A DNA stretch of 64,000 nt from NCBI GenBank assembly GCA_025506515.1, contig CM046445.1, forward strand, positions 2,010,131 through 2,074,130, written 5' to 3'. Within the stretch, counting starts at the first letter, position 1; every line of letters begins with the position of its first letter. Both the position numbers and the translations under genes were made by a program. Below are positions 21,222 to 32,940 of the stretch, one piece after another. The notes below the pieces were generated by a model. The model had not been told where the DNA came from. It made no database searches and saw only the letters and a list, made by a program, of their open reading frames with translations. The DNA comes from Flaveria trinervia (lineage: Eukaryota; Streptophyta; Magnoliopsida; Asterales; Asteraceae).

Positions 21222-22731
21222 CGTCAATTACCATCGTCTCCGCCCATTGCCGCCACCACAACAACAATCACAACCACTGAAACCACTGCAACCACCCTTC
21301 ACCCCAAAAATAGTTAGACTAAATCATGAACTACAATGCATGTTCTGTTAATCACCTTTGATGATCCATTTGAATATAGCTTAAATCAGTTATTTGTTAC
21401 TAAAAAGATGTCTTCACCAGCATTTGCGAGTTGTGGTGTTGACGACGATGAGTGACTGCAGTGGGCTGTGGTGTCGGAGATGAACGACGGTGGTGGGGGA
21501 GATTGAGCACATAACCTCTTTGAAGAAGGGGATATTAAATGTGTAGGTAGGCCATATGTATATTTGGTTGAATTGAATTTTTTTTTTTTTTTATAATTAG
21601 GGATATTTTGGTTATTCTACATGCACTCATTCAAAAAAATAATGGTTATTTTTGGCGGAGACCATATGTGTTACGCTTTTTTAAAACATATAGATCGTTC
21701 TTCAAACTTGAGTACTAAAAATGAAATCATGCTTAAGCTCATTAACCTTTCTTGTAATCAACTCTTTCTCAAATAATGACTTTAGAAGAAAGGATAATGG
21801 TAAAAGAACACTATTATGTAATTTTAGTATGCCAAACAGAATTATAATATAACAACAAATTAGTGTAAAATAATAAAACATTGAAAATACAAGACAAAAC
21901 AATATAAAAAGTAAAATATAATTATAAAATGTCTTATTGTGATTTTTCTACTCATCATTATGTTTTCTTAAAAGCTATATATTTTAAAACTACTTTGGTG
22001 AAATAATATAATGTTTACTCCAAATTATAAACACAATAATAAAATTAAAAAAAAATATATTGTATATAAAAAAGAATGATAAAATCAACATCAAATAATA
22101 TGAAACGTATAATACAATGATGGTCTTCCTTGTTTAACATCATGACTTAGAAGCGCGCAAGGTTATTTCGTAATAATCTTCATATAAAGAAAATTACACA
22201 ACTTCATTATTTTAATTGAATAAAGTTTTTCAACCGTATTTAAAAAGTTGATAAAGAAATTAATTTTAGTAAACTCACGTATTACACGTGTTAAATAAAT
22301 AAAATATTAATATAATAAATTTATCAATTATGCAATGTTATTTTAAGATATGAAATGACTAAAATAATAAAACTATGATATCAACTTTTTAAAATCATAT
22401 TTTTAAAACTTTTATTAAAAATAATTATTTTATTCTAAATCATCCGTATAAAAATTCATTTAAATTTTTTTGTGAAATTACAACTCCCAATTTGATTATT
22501 ATTATTTTTTAAAAATATTAATTTATTTAGAAATAACCTTGATAAATAGTTTCTTTCTTAATTTATTAAATATTAAAAGTATTAAAATAATATCACTAGT
22601 AATTAAAATAATTATTAAATATGAGAGAGAGAAGAGGAAGTTTTGATGCGGATGATTATGATGATCATATGTGACACCCAATTTACTTTTTTATTAAAAT
22701 AGAAATATAGGAAGATTCATAACTATAGCAC
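21222..22731. other. AT-rich intergenic DNA without recognisable genes
   Basis: The left part (to about 21520) has GCC- and ACC-rich triplets (CCACCACAACAACAATC) that may come from a captured coding or UTR fragment, but no frame is convincing. The rest is AT-rich, and the ORF at 21702-21902 looks random. Confidence 0.5.
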
Positions 22732-23190
22732 TAAGGGGCTGTTTGGTAACTTCTGAATGATTAAGTGCTGAATCAATAAGAGGTCTGAACCATTAAGTGC
22801 TGAACCATTAAGTGCTGAATCATTAAGTGCTGAACCATTAAGAGGTCTGAACCATTAAAAGGTATGAACCATTAAGAGGTCTGAACCATTAAGAGGTATG
22901 AACAATTAAGAGGTGGTATATCGTTTAACTATTCAAAGATAAACGTCTGACCAATTCAGATAATATGTCTTAATCATTCAACATTAGACTTTTTAACCAT
23001 TCAGCATCAGTATAGTGCTTAACCATTCAGAGGTAAATGACTTAACCATTCAGACATGTGCTGGCGAAACAAACAGTCTGAACCATTAAATGCTAAACTA
23101 TTCAGACATTTGAACCATTAAGAGGCTGATTAAAAGGCTAATTAAGAGACTGATTAAGAGGCTGATTAAGGGGCTGCCAAACAGCCTTAA
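22732..23190. mobile_element. MITE with GGGGCTGTTTGG ends and internal tandem repeats
   Basis: The segment starts GGGGCTGTTTGG (22735) and ends CCAAACAGCCT (23187). The flanking trinucleotide TAA is seen on both sides. Inside, CTGAACCATTAAGAGGT and its variants repeat about a dozen times, followed by GAGGCTGATTAA repeats. A TAA duplication and GGGGCTGTTTGG ends suit PIF/Harbinger (Tourist-like) MITEs, but a hAT origin cannot be excluded. It has no coding capacity. Confidence 0.75.
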
Positions 23191-23324
23191 AAGTATTAAC
23201 TACGTGTTCGCACATGTGTCACATAAGTTGTTGAAACTTACGATACACAAGTTTTATTTTTCTGACATTATTATATTATATTTAGTTTTGTTTTTATTAT
23301 TCATAGCAAACATGTAGATATAAT

Positions 23325-23736
23325 CAAGGTTTTCAGAACCGGACCGGACGTTGAACCAGACGCCTTACTGGTTTGGTGGTCAGACCGGTCGGACTTGTTG
23401 GACCGGATTTAACTATATTTATATATGTTATTAAATATAAGTAATTTATATATGATTTATATTTGTATTTTATAGTTATATATAAAATTTAACTATATGT
23501 GTATATCCAACATACTACTTTATTATTTAACACCCCGTTTTTATCCATTAAAATAAAAAAAACCAAAAACCAAAAACCAAAAACCGGTTCGAACCAGTCC
23601 GGTTTTCCGGTCCAACCACCGGTTCGGGACGAACCGGCCGGTTTGACCCCCTAAAACCAAACCATAGCAGACCGGACCAGCCACCGGACTGATCCCCGAT
23701 CGGACCGGCCGATCCAATCCGATCTCCAAAACATTG
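23325..23736. mobile_element. hAT-type MITE with perfect 8-bp target duplication
   Basis: The left end CAAGGTTTTCAGAACCGG and the inverted right end CAATGTTTTGGAGATCGG match at most positions over about 23 bp. GATATAAT flanks the 412-bp unit on both sides (23317-23324 and 23737-23744). An 8-bp duplication is the hallmark of hAT transposition. The termini are rich in CCGGACCGG and the centre is AT-rich. The ORFs across it on the minus strand reflect the repeat and are not genes. Confidence 0.85.
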
Positions 23737-23744
23737 GATATAAT

Positions 23745-25079
23745 AGCTACTCATGTCGCGTACGTCAACCCATCCACACCATCTTCTGAAACTTGCAATA
23801 TGCTCTTCTTTATTTGTTACCAAAAAACTTATATGACATGTTAACACGATGTTAACATTAACGAAGATTAGAAAATTACATTTGCACCGTGTGTATTACA
23901 TGCAAGAGATTATGACAAAAAAATCATTAAGAGCATGAATTAAACCTAAACCATTGCTAGACTAGAATCAGCTGTAGAGGTCTCAAATGCTTATATGTGA
24001 AAATTATAGGGATGATATCTTGACTTGTCTTTTATGTGTTTGTTTTGATGTATGTATAGAAAGTAGGTTCATTTTTATAATTAAATATAATAATTCTAAC
24101 GATACTCTTGTTAGCTATGAGAAATATTCTAATACAATACCATTTACAAATACGACTAGAAAATTAAATATAAACAATACTTTTGTACCAAATTTGATTC
24201 GAGCATTCATATTTAGTTTATACTTCAACGAGTCTTCAAATAGTATTCTTGACACGAGTTTTTATCGTGTTCAAACATTCAACTATACCCCTTGACTACA
24301 ACAATTAACAAACTAAATATTGACGGTTATGGCTGAGGATCGTGTTAGGCACGGGACCTTTAAAACAAATTTTGCGTCTCTACTCAAGACAATACGTCTG
24401 TCTGCCATGGTACAACAACCAAAACAGTATGTACTGTTAGAGAGTGCCTAAGGCCTGAGAAATCACCGGGTAAAATATATGTTATGATTTATATGGAAAT
24501 AAGTTAAAAATAATGGTGTAGGAAGAACAATTTAAAGAGTACTCCGTTTTAAATTTCTATAAAATTTGTTGACACTAATAAAAATAAATTTCTTTTTTCT
24601 TTTCCTCATGAGTTTAGTTATATACTCATGAGTTTAGTTATATACTCATGCTAAAAACGTCACATTGATATGAGTTTTATGATTTAACCAAAACTCACAT
24701 TTGATTTATGAAATGTTTACAAGACCAAAATAACAATTCTCATTTTAGTCATAATAGGTTTTATATCAATTTTTATAAAAGTTATGATTCATAATAAACA
24801 TTCATAATATTTATTAAAAGAATCAGTCAACATAAAATATCCATTTTAATCAATACATGGATTTATTAGCATTATACAAAAATTTGAAATAATTTCCTAC
24901 TATAGTCACCCAAGTTTTATTTTATGCATTCCGACCATTCAACTTCAAGCATCAATATCTAATTTATCTTAGCTTTAATTTGGACATGGTATATTTCATT
25001 ACAAAACGAAAACTTAAACCAATAAATAAAAATATAAAGAAATAATTATTTTATGTCCAAAATTCCAATAGTATGTAAA
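23745..25079. other. AT-rich intergenic DNA
   Basis: No supported gene. It includes a 20-bp tandem duplication (ACTCATGAGTTTAGTTATAT, 24605-24650). The 102-codon ORF at 23987-24295 has no recognisable motif and lies in AT-rich DNA, so it is left uncalled. Confidence 0.5.
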
Positions 25080-25089
25080 TGAAATTTGT

Positions 25090-25475
25090 GCAAATTGGCG
25101 TGTGTTTGTGTGTTCGATGTTAGTAGCATGTGAATTTTGTGTTTTTAGCGTATATTTTTGTGTTCATTATTACAGTTGTTTGATTATATGTGTTGATGAT
25201 CTATACGATCTGGTTATTGAATCGATATTTATGCATGTTAAAAGGGGTTTACATGGGTGATTTGTGTTTGATGTATGTGTTTACATGTACGATCTGCATT
25301 GATGTATGCGGTCACATGAAATGATTCGAAAGGGGAAGGGGGCGGTGAAAAGAGGATTGATAGAGGACGACTCATGAGCCATAAAGGTGTGGTGTAATAT
25401 GAGTTTAGATAATGAACTAATAATACTAATAACTATTATAAATAACAACAACAATAATAATAAAAATATAAAGAT
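25090..25475 (+). repeat. Segmental duplication, copy 1
   Basis: It shares with 26130-26540 a long ordered run of blocks such as TTTTTAGCGTATATTTT, CATGGGTGATTTGTGTTTGA and GACAACTCATGAG variants, ending in a run of AATAATAAT and ATAAAGATGGA. Divergence is considerable, so it is an old duplication. Confidence 0.75.
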
Positions 25476-25477
25476 GG

Positions 25478-25702
25478 AAGTTCCTTGGTACCCCCAAAAA
25501 ATCATACAACCGTTAATAGGGTTTTAATTTCACTCACCCAACTATTGAGATATTGGTGATTTCAGAACCATAAAGGTCATTCCAGTTTCATAAAATTTAT
25601 AAACGACCGAATGAGAGATAAAAATAAACATATCGATATGGCTATGAGGTGGGGTACACATTCATTCAAGAATATTCAAATTTTTTGGGTACCAAAAAAC
25701 CT
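25478..25702. mobile_element. Possible small MITE with GGTACCC-containing inverted ends
   Basis: TTCCTTGGTACCCCCAAAAA at the left is matched inversely by TTTTTTGGGTACCAAAAAAC at the right. It begins exactly where similarity between the two copies of the 25.1/26.1-kb duplication ends. No clear target duplication was found. Confidence 0.4.
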
Positions 25703-26129
25703 CTAAGATTTTAAAGGAGAAATGAACTTATTTTTACATTCGTTTTCCTGGACTAACCCCCTTAGACAAAAGGGGGTTTCGGAGGGCAATGCCCATGCTG
25801 GGATATGGGCGCTTTTGGGGTCCAACATGCAACACCCTTAGTGGCAGTGGTATATGATAACAAAAAGTCACATGAAATTGATTATTAAAAAGAACTAAAA
25901 AACAATAGTAAGTACTAGTAATCATCAATAGTAATTAAGATCATAATATTGACTATGATCATCAGTAGCAAGAATTGTTATCAAGTAAAGCATTGGTAAT
26001 AACTCAATCATTAGAAGCAACTATGATCAGCAACACTAAGTTGGTTTTGAGGGGAATGGACCGGTAGGAACTAAGCCATTACTAGTGTGTTTACTTGTGT
26101 TTTTATATATTTGTTTTGATGTATGTAAA

Positions 26130-26540
26130 TAGAATGTGTGTTATTTGGTGTATTTTGTGGGTGTTCGGTGGTGGTCGCATGTAAGATTCATGTTTTTAGC
26201 GTATATTTTGTGTTTATTGGTACAATTGTCTGACTATTTACGTGTACCATATTCCAAAGGGGTGATCTACTTTAAAGTATTGAATTGATGTTTATGCATA
26301 TAGAAGGTGATCACATGGGTGATTTGTGTTTGATGTATGTGTTTACATGTACATTTGCATTTGATGTATGTGGTCGCATTTATGATAGTGACAAATGATT
26401 CAAAAAGGGATGCGGAGGTTAAAAGAGGGTTGAGGAAGGACAACTCATGAGTCCTAAGAGTCTTGCGTTATATGATTTTACAAAATGAATTAATAATATA
26501 ATTACTATTATAATGACGATAATGATAAAATAAAGATGGA
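26130..26540 (+). repeat. Segmental duplication, copy 2
   Basis: This is the partner of 25090-25475. The block order is the same, with small indels and many substitutions. Confidence 0.75.
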
Positions 26541-26983
26541 GATACAAGTAAATGTAGCTAACAAATTAATATAATAATTCAACACATCAACTTTCAACCG
26601 AGTTTATTTTTAAATAATAACTAGGAATGTCTTCCACAGACGTTGCGCTAGAAACTCTATCACAGAGCCGAATTTCAATACGCGGATACAAGAACGTATA
26701 ATGTCTATGGAATCTTATTGCCGCTCAATTTCAACAAGTAGTCAAGAACAAATAGCTAATGATGCTCATGGTTTGTTGATTTTATAAACTAGGACTCTTA
26801 ACATAAAGCGATATTGTAGCAAATATGACGTTTCGTCGAGTAGAAACAACGAATAATATCCATTTCATGATCTCTAAGGCAGATTAGAACTACAAATAGT
26901 CATGCCATAATAACTTTAGTCCATCCAAACTAAAACACCAGAATCCACTAAAATCAAGCACAACAAACATGAATAAAAGTAAA
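26541..26983. other. Unassigned sequence
   Basis: The stretch 26625-26760 has balanced base composition compared with its surroundings and short open frames, but no protein family is recognisable. Nothing else is supported here. Confidence 0.4.
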
Positions 26984-27292
26984 GATTATGGAATTACATT
27001 GCTATTGTTTAAAAAAGTATTCAACAATATGTATACATACATACCTTTATGAGTTGTGGATTGATTTTAATTTGATGTTGATTTCATGGTAAACACCTTC
27101 CCTATGGGAGCAAAAACAAAAATATAATAAGAAGTTCTCTCTAGTGATTTCCTAATCTTGATTAAAAATAGCATAATAATATCAAAACCTAAGTTTAGCT
27201 ACAATGAAGTAGAGATGTTCAAATCGCTCGACCTTCATCGCTTGCTCAATGATCGCTCGAATGTTTGAAAAAACTCGTTCGATTTACGACAC
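26984..27292 (+). repeat. 310-bp direct repeat, copy 1
   Basis: GATTATGGAATTACATTGCT and the following about 300 bases recur at 27916-28214 with few differences. Examples are CTTTATGAGTTGTGG against CTTTATCAATTGTGG, and CACCTTCCCTATGGG against CGCCTTCCCTACGGG. It is much less diverged than the neighbouring 25/26-kb pair. Confidence 0.85.
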
Positions 27293-27404
27293 GGTTGTAA
27301 ATGAGCCGTTCGATTTCTCTTGGTTTGTAAACGAGCTAAGCACGAGCAAATGTCTGCTCAGTTTGGTTTGGCTTGAATTATTTTGTAATATATATATATA
27401 TATA

Positions 27405-27905
27405 TTATAATTATATAGGGTAGGGTTATCTGGAGAACCAATTTTTTTATAAAAACTCTAGGAATCAATATAATCACACCTTTAATCACATGCAAGTCAC
27501 ATGCCACTATCACCGTTTTTTAAAATGTTCATAATTTTTTTCACGACATTATTTTGTTTAAAAAAATTTCATCATTAATTTCATTATTTTTTTAATCTTT
27601 CCAACGTCTGCCATATTAATATATATATTTTTTTAAAATCATCCACCCATTATTTACACATGTCCAGAATCAATCATATATAACACATGTATAATTCCAG
27701 GTACTACATATGTGTAAAATAACGTTCGTAAAAAAACAAGATTTTTTGATAAAAGGAAACGAGATAAACACTTTGACTTTACTTTTTCTAGTTTATTATT
27801 ATTTTTTGTTTTATGATTTTTTATTATATTTTCGTTAAATACCATTTTACCATTAAAGTCTAAAGTCTCACATTGGTTTCTAAAATTCTCACAAAAAACT
27901 TAAAC
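27405..27905. mobile_element. Possible MITE between the two 310-bp repeats
   Basis: The left part TAGGGTTATCTGGAGAACCA and the inverse of the right part near 27870-27905 (GTTTAAGTTTTTTGTGAGAA) show a loose inverted resemblance of a type common in plant foldback MITEs. Target duplication is not evident. A short TA microsatellite (about 27391-27407) precedes it. Confidence 0.3.
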
Positions 27906-27915
27906 CTAAACCGTT

Positions 27916-28214
27916 GATTATGGAATTACATTGCTATTGTTTAAAAAAGTATTCAACAATATGTATACATACATACCTTTATCAATTGTGGATTGATTTT
28001 AATTTGATGTTGACTTCATGGTAAACGCCTTCCCTACGGGAGCAAAAACAAAAATAATAATAATAAGTTCTCTAGTGATTTCCTAATCTTGATTAAAAAT
28101 AGCATAATAATATCAAAACCTAAGTTTAGCTACAATGAAGTACAACTGTTCAAATCGCGACCATCATTTGCTCAATGATCGCTAGAATGCTTGAAAACAC
28201 TCATTCGATTTACG
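27916..28214 (+). repeat. 310-bp direct repeat, copy 2
   Basis: Partner of 26984-27292, offset by 932 bp at its left edge. Confidence 0.85.
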
Positions 28215-28302
28215 GCGGGAATGGAATGTAAAACCAAAAAGAAATAGCAATGCATGAAACATCTGGTTACCTTTAATCTAGTTAAGGTAAAATGAAATTT
28301 TA

Positions 28303-28612
28303 GGTTGCGTTTGATTGGAAGGAATAGAATGTAATAGAATAAAAATAAGAAACTAATATTATTTTCAAGTAAAATTATGTTTAAGTGAGCAATTAAAAGT
28401 AAATCCAATGAAATGTTTCACCTCAAATTCCCTTGATTGTGAAATTTTAAAATCCTTCCACCTAGAGAGGGAATTTGAAATCCCACAACCAGGGGATTTT
28501 GAGGTGAAACATTCCCTTGTGTTTTACATTTCATTACCCACTCAAACATAATATACTTGAAAATTATACTAGTTTCTTAATTTCATTTCATTCCTTCCAA
28601 TCAAACATAGCC
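28303..28612. mobile_element. PIF/Harbinger-type foldback MITE with TTA duplication
   Basis: The ends GGTTGCGTTTGATTGGAAGG and the inverse GGCTATGTTTGATTGGAAGG pair, and the similarity continues for roughly 130 bases on each side, so the unit folds back almost completely. TTA flanks it at 28300-28302 and 28613-28615. The TTA duplication with a GG start suits Tourist-like MITEs. Confidence 0.83.
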
Positions 28613-28730
28613 TTAGTTTAAGACTAACATTAAGATTACCTACCTCGGGGAACTACTCAATGATGCCATGCTCCACCACTTTGACCTTCGCTCTCAACAT
28701 GAACGTTAAACATCCCAATCTATCTGTTAT

Positions 28731-29611
28731 AGTAAAGAGTAAATTATTTTTTATCTTTAAGGTTTCTTAAAATTAACTGTTATGGTTGAAATGCTTAAAA
28801 AATCATTTTAGCCCAATAGTTTTATTTAAGTAACAATTTTCATCAACTTTATTGATCACATCTATGGATTACGTTAAAAACTCTCATGCGCTCCTCACAT
28901 GAGGGACATTTTAGTGCATTTAACTTGAAAAAACATTTTTTATATGATATTTTGTTGCTGCCATTTTAACACACAAAAAAACAGATACATAAAAATGCAT
29001 CGAACAAATATAGTGAAGAAGTCTCCATGATAAAATGATACAATTTTCTCCGGTTAAAATCAAACAACTATAAGACAAAATAACAATGGCAGTGAAAAGA
29101 ATTTAAAAGAAGTTATGCAAACTTACCATAAACCTAGTAGGAATCGAATCCATAATTTTGTTTTGAAACATAGTATAGAGAAACAACCATGATGACGACG
29201 TTTTTGAAGGATTAATAAAAGAGCCACATGTCTGTGAAGCCAATCGATGAGGAGTCGTAGCTTATGAAGCTGATAGCATGAGGAGTCGTAGGTTGTGAAG
29301 ATGATTAATGAGAAGTTACAACTTGTGAAGTGAGTCTACAGATGATTGTAGGTTGTGAAATCATTATAGGTGTTGAGTCTGGGTAGTGAGAACCAAAAAG
29401 TTTTTTTATAAACTGATTAAAATATTCATCATGTGAGGGTCACATAAAGGACCTTTAATGAAATTCATAGATGGACACAACGTAATGGATAAAATCATTA
29501 CTTAATTGAAACTATTGAACTAAAATGGTTAATTTTTAAACTTTTGAATGAAAATAGTTTTTTTTAAACAAACCACAAAGATAAACATAGTAATTTACTC
29601 TATAATAAAAA
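28731..29611. mobile_element. Long-TIR foldback element, about 880 bp
   Basis: The left end GAGTAAATTATTTTTTATCT and the inverse of the right end GAGTAAATTACTATGTTTAT match, and the resemblance extends for about 180 bases (for example the inverse pair around CTCACATGAGGG and CATGTGAGGGTCACAT). Long TIRs without coding sequence suggest a Mutator-like MITE. I could not define a target duplication. The centre (29180-29370) has short repeats of AGGAGTCGTAGSTTATGAAG. Confidence 0.65.
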
Positions 29612-30365
29612 AAATTGAGTGAACATTTGACACAATTCTAAACCTTCTAATTTAAACTTTTTTGTTTCCCTATTATATTAAAATTACAACATTAACTACT
29701 AATAATATTATATATGTTTTTAGATCTAAAATAGTATTCTAATAAATTAAAAACATATCTTTTTATAAATGTGATATCTAAACATATAATTTTTTAAACT
29801 AAGAAATTTTTAATAAACAACAATTTGTTAAAACGATATATTTTAAAATGTTTTGTATGGAATAAAATGTTTAAAAACTTCTTTTTGAAATTATAATTAA
29901 ATGACCTATACTCATATGTAATTTTAATCTTTCTCAAAATATAATCTTATAATAAACAAATTTTTACTAATATTTTATCTATTTAATTCATGTAATATAG
30001 AAAACTAGTTGTTACAATGCTTTTAAACATTAAGATTTTGAGTTACACATATGGTGGTGGTAAGACCATCACCAATTGAGGTTAAAAAATGAAAGGCTAT
30101 GTGGCATGTTCTCGTGCCCCACTTGCCATTCTCACGTATCATTACTAAATATATAATATTTTGTTTATTTAACCCGCATAATACATGGGTATTTATCTAA
30201 TACTAAATAGCATTACTACCGAAAACCAATTATAGCTAATCACTGCTTTAATGGTTTTGAGACATTAAGATTTTGAGTTAGACATAGTGATGGTTAGTGG
30301 TAAGACTGTTACCAATATAAATTAAAAAACAATACCTATGGGGCATACTTTTCTATCTCATTTGC
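29612..30365. repeat. AT-rich DNA with a diverged duplication
   Basis: CATTAAGATTTTGAGTTA and the bases after it occur at about 30029-30140 and again at about 30264-30365, where copy 2 is cut by the solo LTR. The intact copy 1 supplies the empty-site sequence CACTTGCCATTCTCAC. Confidence 0.6.
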
Positions 30366-32794
30366 TGTAACATCTGTCCATTTTGAAAAATAGAGACCAA
30401 AACACGAATCCATTTGGGTCAATTTTTGAAAAATAAAATACATAAGTTAGAAATTTAATTTATTTTAATCCTTCAAAAAACAATAATAATACTTTTTATT
30501 CAACTTCCATTTATTAAATCAATTATGATAATTTCATGATTTATAAAATAAAATTATATAAATTCATGAAGTTTATTTGTCGTTTATGAGTTTTAATTAT
30601 AAAACTAAAATAAAGGATTAAAATACAAGATCATTATTTTTACAAATATGTAAGGTCTATAAAGTGTTATTAATATTTATATCACTTTTAAATATTCAAT
30701 TAAAATAAATAAAATTACAAGTTCTTGTTAGATTTATAAAGTCTACAAAGATTTAAAAAAGAAGTTGTTAAGTTAAAATTAAAGTTTTAATAAATTTAAA
30801 GTTTAAATTGTAATTATTCTTTTATTATTTATATTATTTAATTTTATATTTATTTCAAATTCCAATTATTTTATTTATTTAAATTATTTATTTTATATTT
30901 ATTTCAAATTTCAATCATAAATCCCTTTTAAAAGACTTATAACTTACAATTAACACCATTCATAATCTACTCCTAACCTCAACTATAAAATCAAGTCTTA
31001 GGCCTCACTTTTTATTTGCTCATTGTCTAAAAATCTCACTCGTATATCTTTCTTTCATCCATTGGTTATGATCAATTTGAAAATTTTATTTTACAAGAAA
31101 TTTTAAGAATTCTTAATACTAAGGTAATCTTTTATTGTTTTTATATTATACATTTCAATCATCCTGACATTCAATTGTTATCATGACTTTATGTTCTTCT
31201 TTTATTATTTCTTTTATTAAATCTATTCATTATCATTTGATCATTAACCTTCTAATGTTCACTAACCTTATAATAATCACTAAAATTCATAAATCAAGCT
31301 AACAACACACTAATGTAAACAAAGAATCCCGTTTGCATATGGACGGCTATGCCGCTGCATTCGGTTATTCCACAAGATTATTTCCCTAAGTGATGGCTAT
31401 GCCGAAGTCTTGGAATATGTTTATATAAATCAAATGAAGTCTAATATATCATATATCAATATAATAAATTAACACTAACCCATTTCATGCTTTAATGATT
31501 TTAAAAGTGCACATAAGTGCCTTACTACAATTCTGGCAGAATATAATCCGACTTTAACCGACCATAACTTGATCATAACAAGCTAAATTTGAGTAACAAT
31601 ATTAAGTTCATTTAATTACCTTTTCAAAAACAGTTTATACGTTTTCAAACTCAATCGGACGACTCAACAACAACATTCATAAGCTAAGTGCGCATTTCAG
31701 CACCTTCCATCTTGTGCTGCTTGTTTGACCTATTTACGGATCTTTTCATAAAAATGTTTCTAAACGAAAGTTGTCCGAGAGACTTTGAACTAGTCAAATA
31801 TTATTTTAATAATTTTATGAAATAATTTACTATTTTAAAAACTTATTTAAACACATACTAAACATTATGTCCAAAATCTAAAATTGGTATAATAATCATT
31901 TTTTAATCTACCTTTCACTTATTGGCATTCCTAAGCCTACTAACTTCTTGTAATGAACTCCGACCTCAAGTTATTGTTCTTTTATCATTTAGAAAATCAC
32001 CTTTGACTCTTGACATCTAAGCTTTCTTTTGTACTCTACAACCATCACTATACTTGTAAGTTTTTCATGTGAGTTTTCCATGCCCCTTTTTACTTTATTT
32101 CACACCTTTTGGGGTGAAACGTGTTAACCTTATAAACTTACACTTGTAAGCATCTTGATACTTGTAAATGCACATGCAATTCATCTTTACATTTTTGTCA
32201 CGGTTATTGATATTATTGTGAGTGTTATATGAGATACATTATATGTTGACAATCATTAACTATTGCTAGCCTGGCGACGTTATAGATCTATGGGCCTGAC
32301 AAGCCTATTTGGTGCTAAAGCCGATGTATTGCCGGCTCCTTATGACGTATGACTTGTTCATCATGGGAACCAACTACACTTAGCCAATCATATAAACTTC
32401 TAATTAAGTTGAGGTTTGATTGTAGCTATATATGTTTTATAAACTTGCATAATTTATAACCATTGACATGAATTGCTACTTGTAAATCTTTTTATATATA
32501 TGTATGTTTAACCCATGGAAACTCACCAACTTTTAAAGTTGATCTTTTATTTTTAACATGTTTCATGTTTGGTACTTAAGGATCTCTTCGTGCTCATATA
32601 GGACTTGGACTTAGTTTAATTGAATATATTATATTATTGTTTATACCTTGTTTGTAATGTAATGAATTAATTGTCTTGTATTGTTCAATAAAAATGATAT
32701 TTAATATTATTTCAACTTATTAGTTCCATGTGCTATGAACAATCGTTTCACATTCGTCCACCCCGATGATTCCGCCGTCGGTCGGGGTGTGACA
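30366..32794 (+). repeat. Solo LTR of a family-2-related Gypsy element
   Basis: It begins TGTAACATCTG and ends GGTCGGGGTGTGACA. Inside are blocks shared with the LTR of element E, such as GGGCCTGACAAGCCTATTTG, GTATTGCCGGCTCC and GGAAACTCACCAACT. No primer site follows, so only one LTR remains, as expected after LTR-LTR recombination. The flanks TTTGC and CTTGT are a decayed 5-bp duplication. The paralogous empty site at about 30117-30121 reads CTTGC, from which each flank differs by one base. Confidence 0.82.
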
Positions 32795-32847
32795 CTTGTC
32801 ATTCTCACATACATATTTTTTCTTTTAAATTTGTACCGTCACACCAG

Positions 32848-32940
32848 CCTCCCCCACCCTCCCCCCCCTCCCCCACCCTCCCCCACCGCCGCACCACCAT
32901 CCCCGCCCTCCCCAACACTTCACATCGACCACCACCCTCT
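32848..32940 (+). repeat. C-rich low-complexity tract (CCCTCCCCCAC)n
   Basis: About 90 bases of CCCTCCCCCA repeats. The complementary strand has several runs of four or more G. Confidence 0.9.

Noticed and set aside
23987..24295. 102-codon plus-strand ORF
   Set aside because: No motif, AT-rich composition, no neighbouring gene signals; probably chance.
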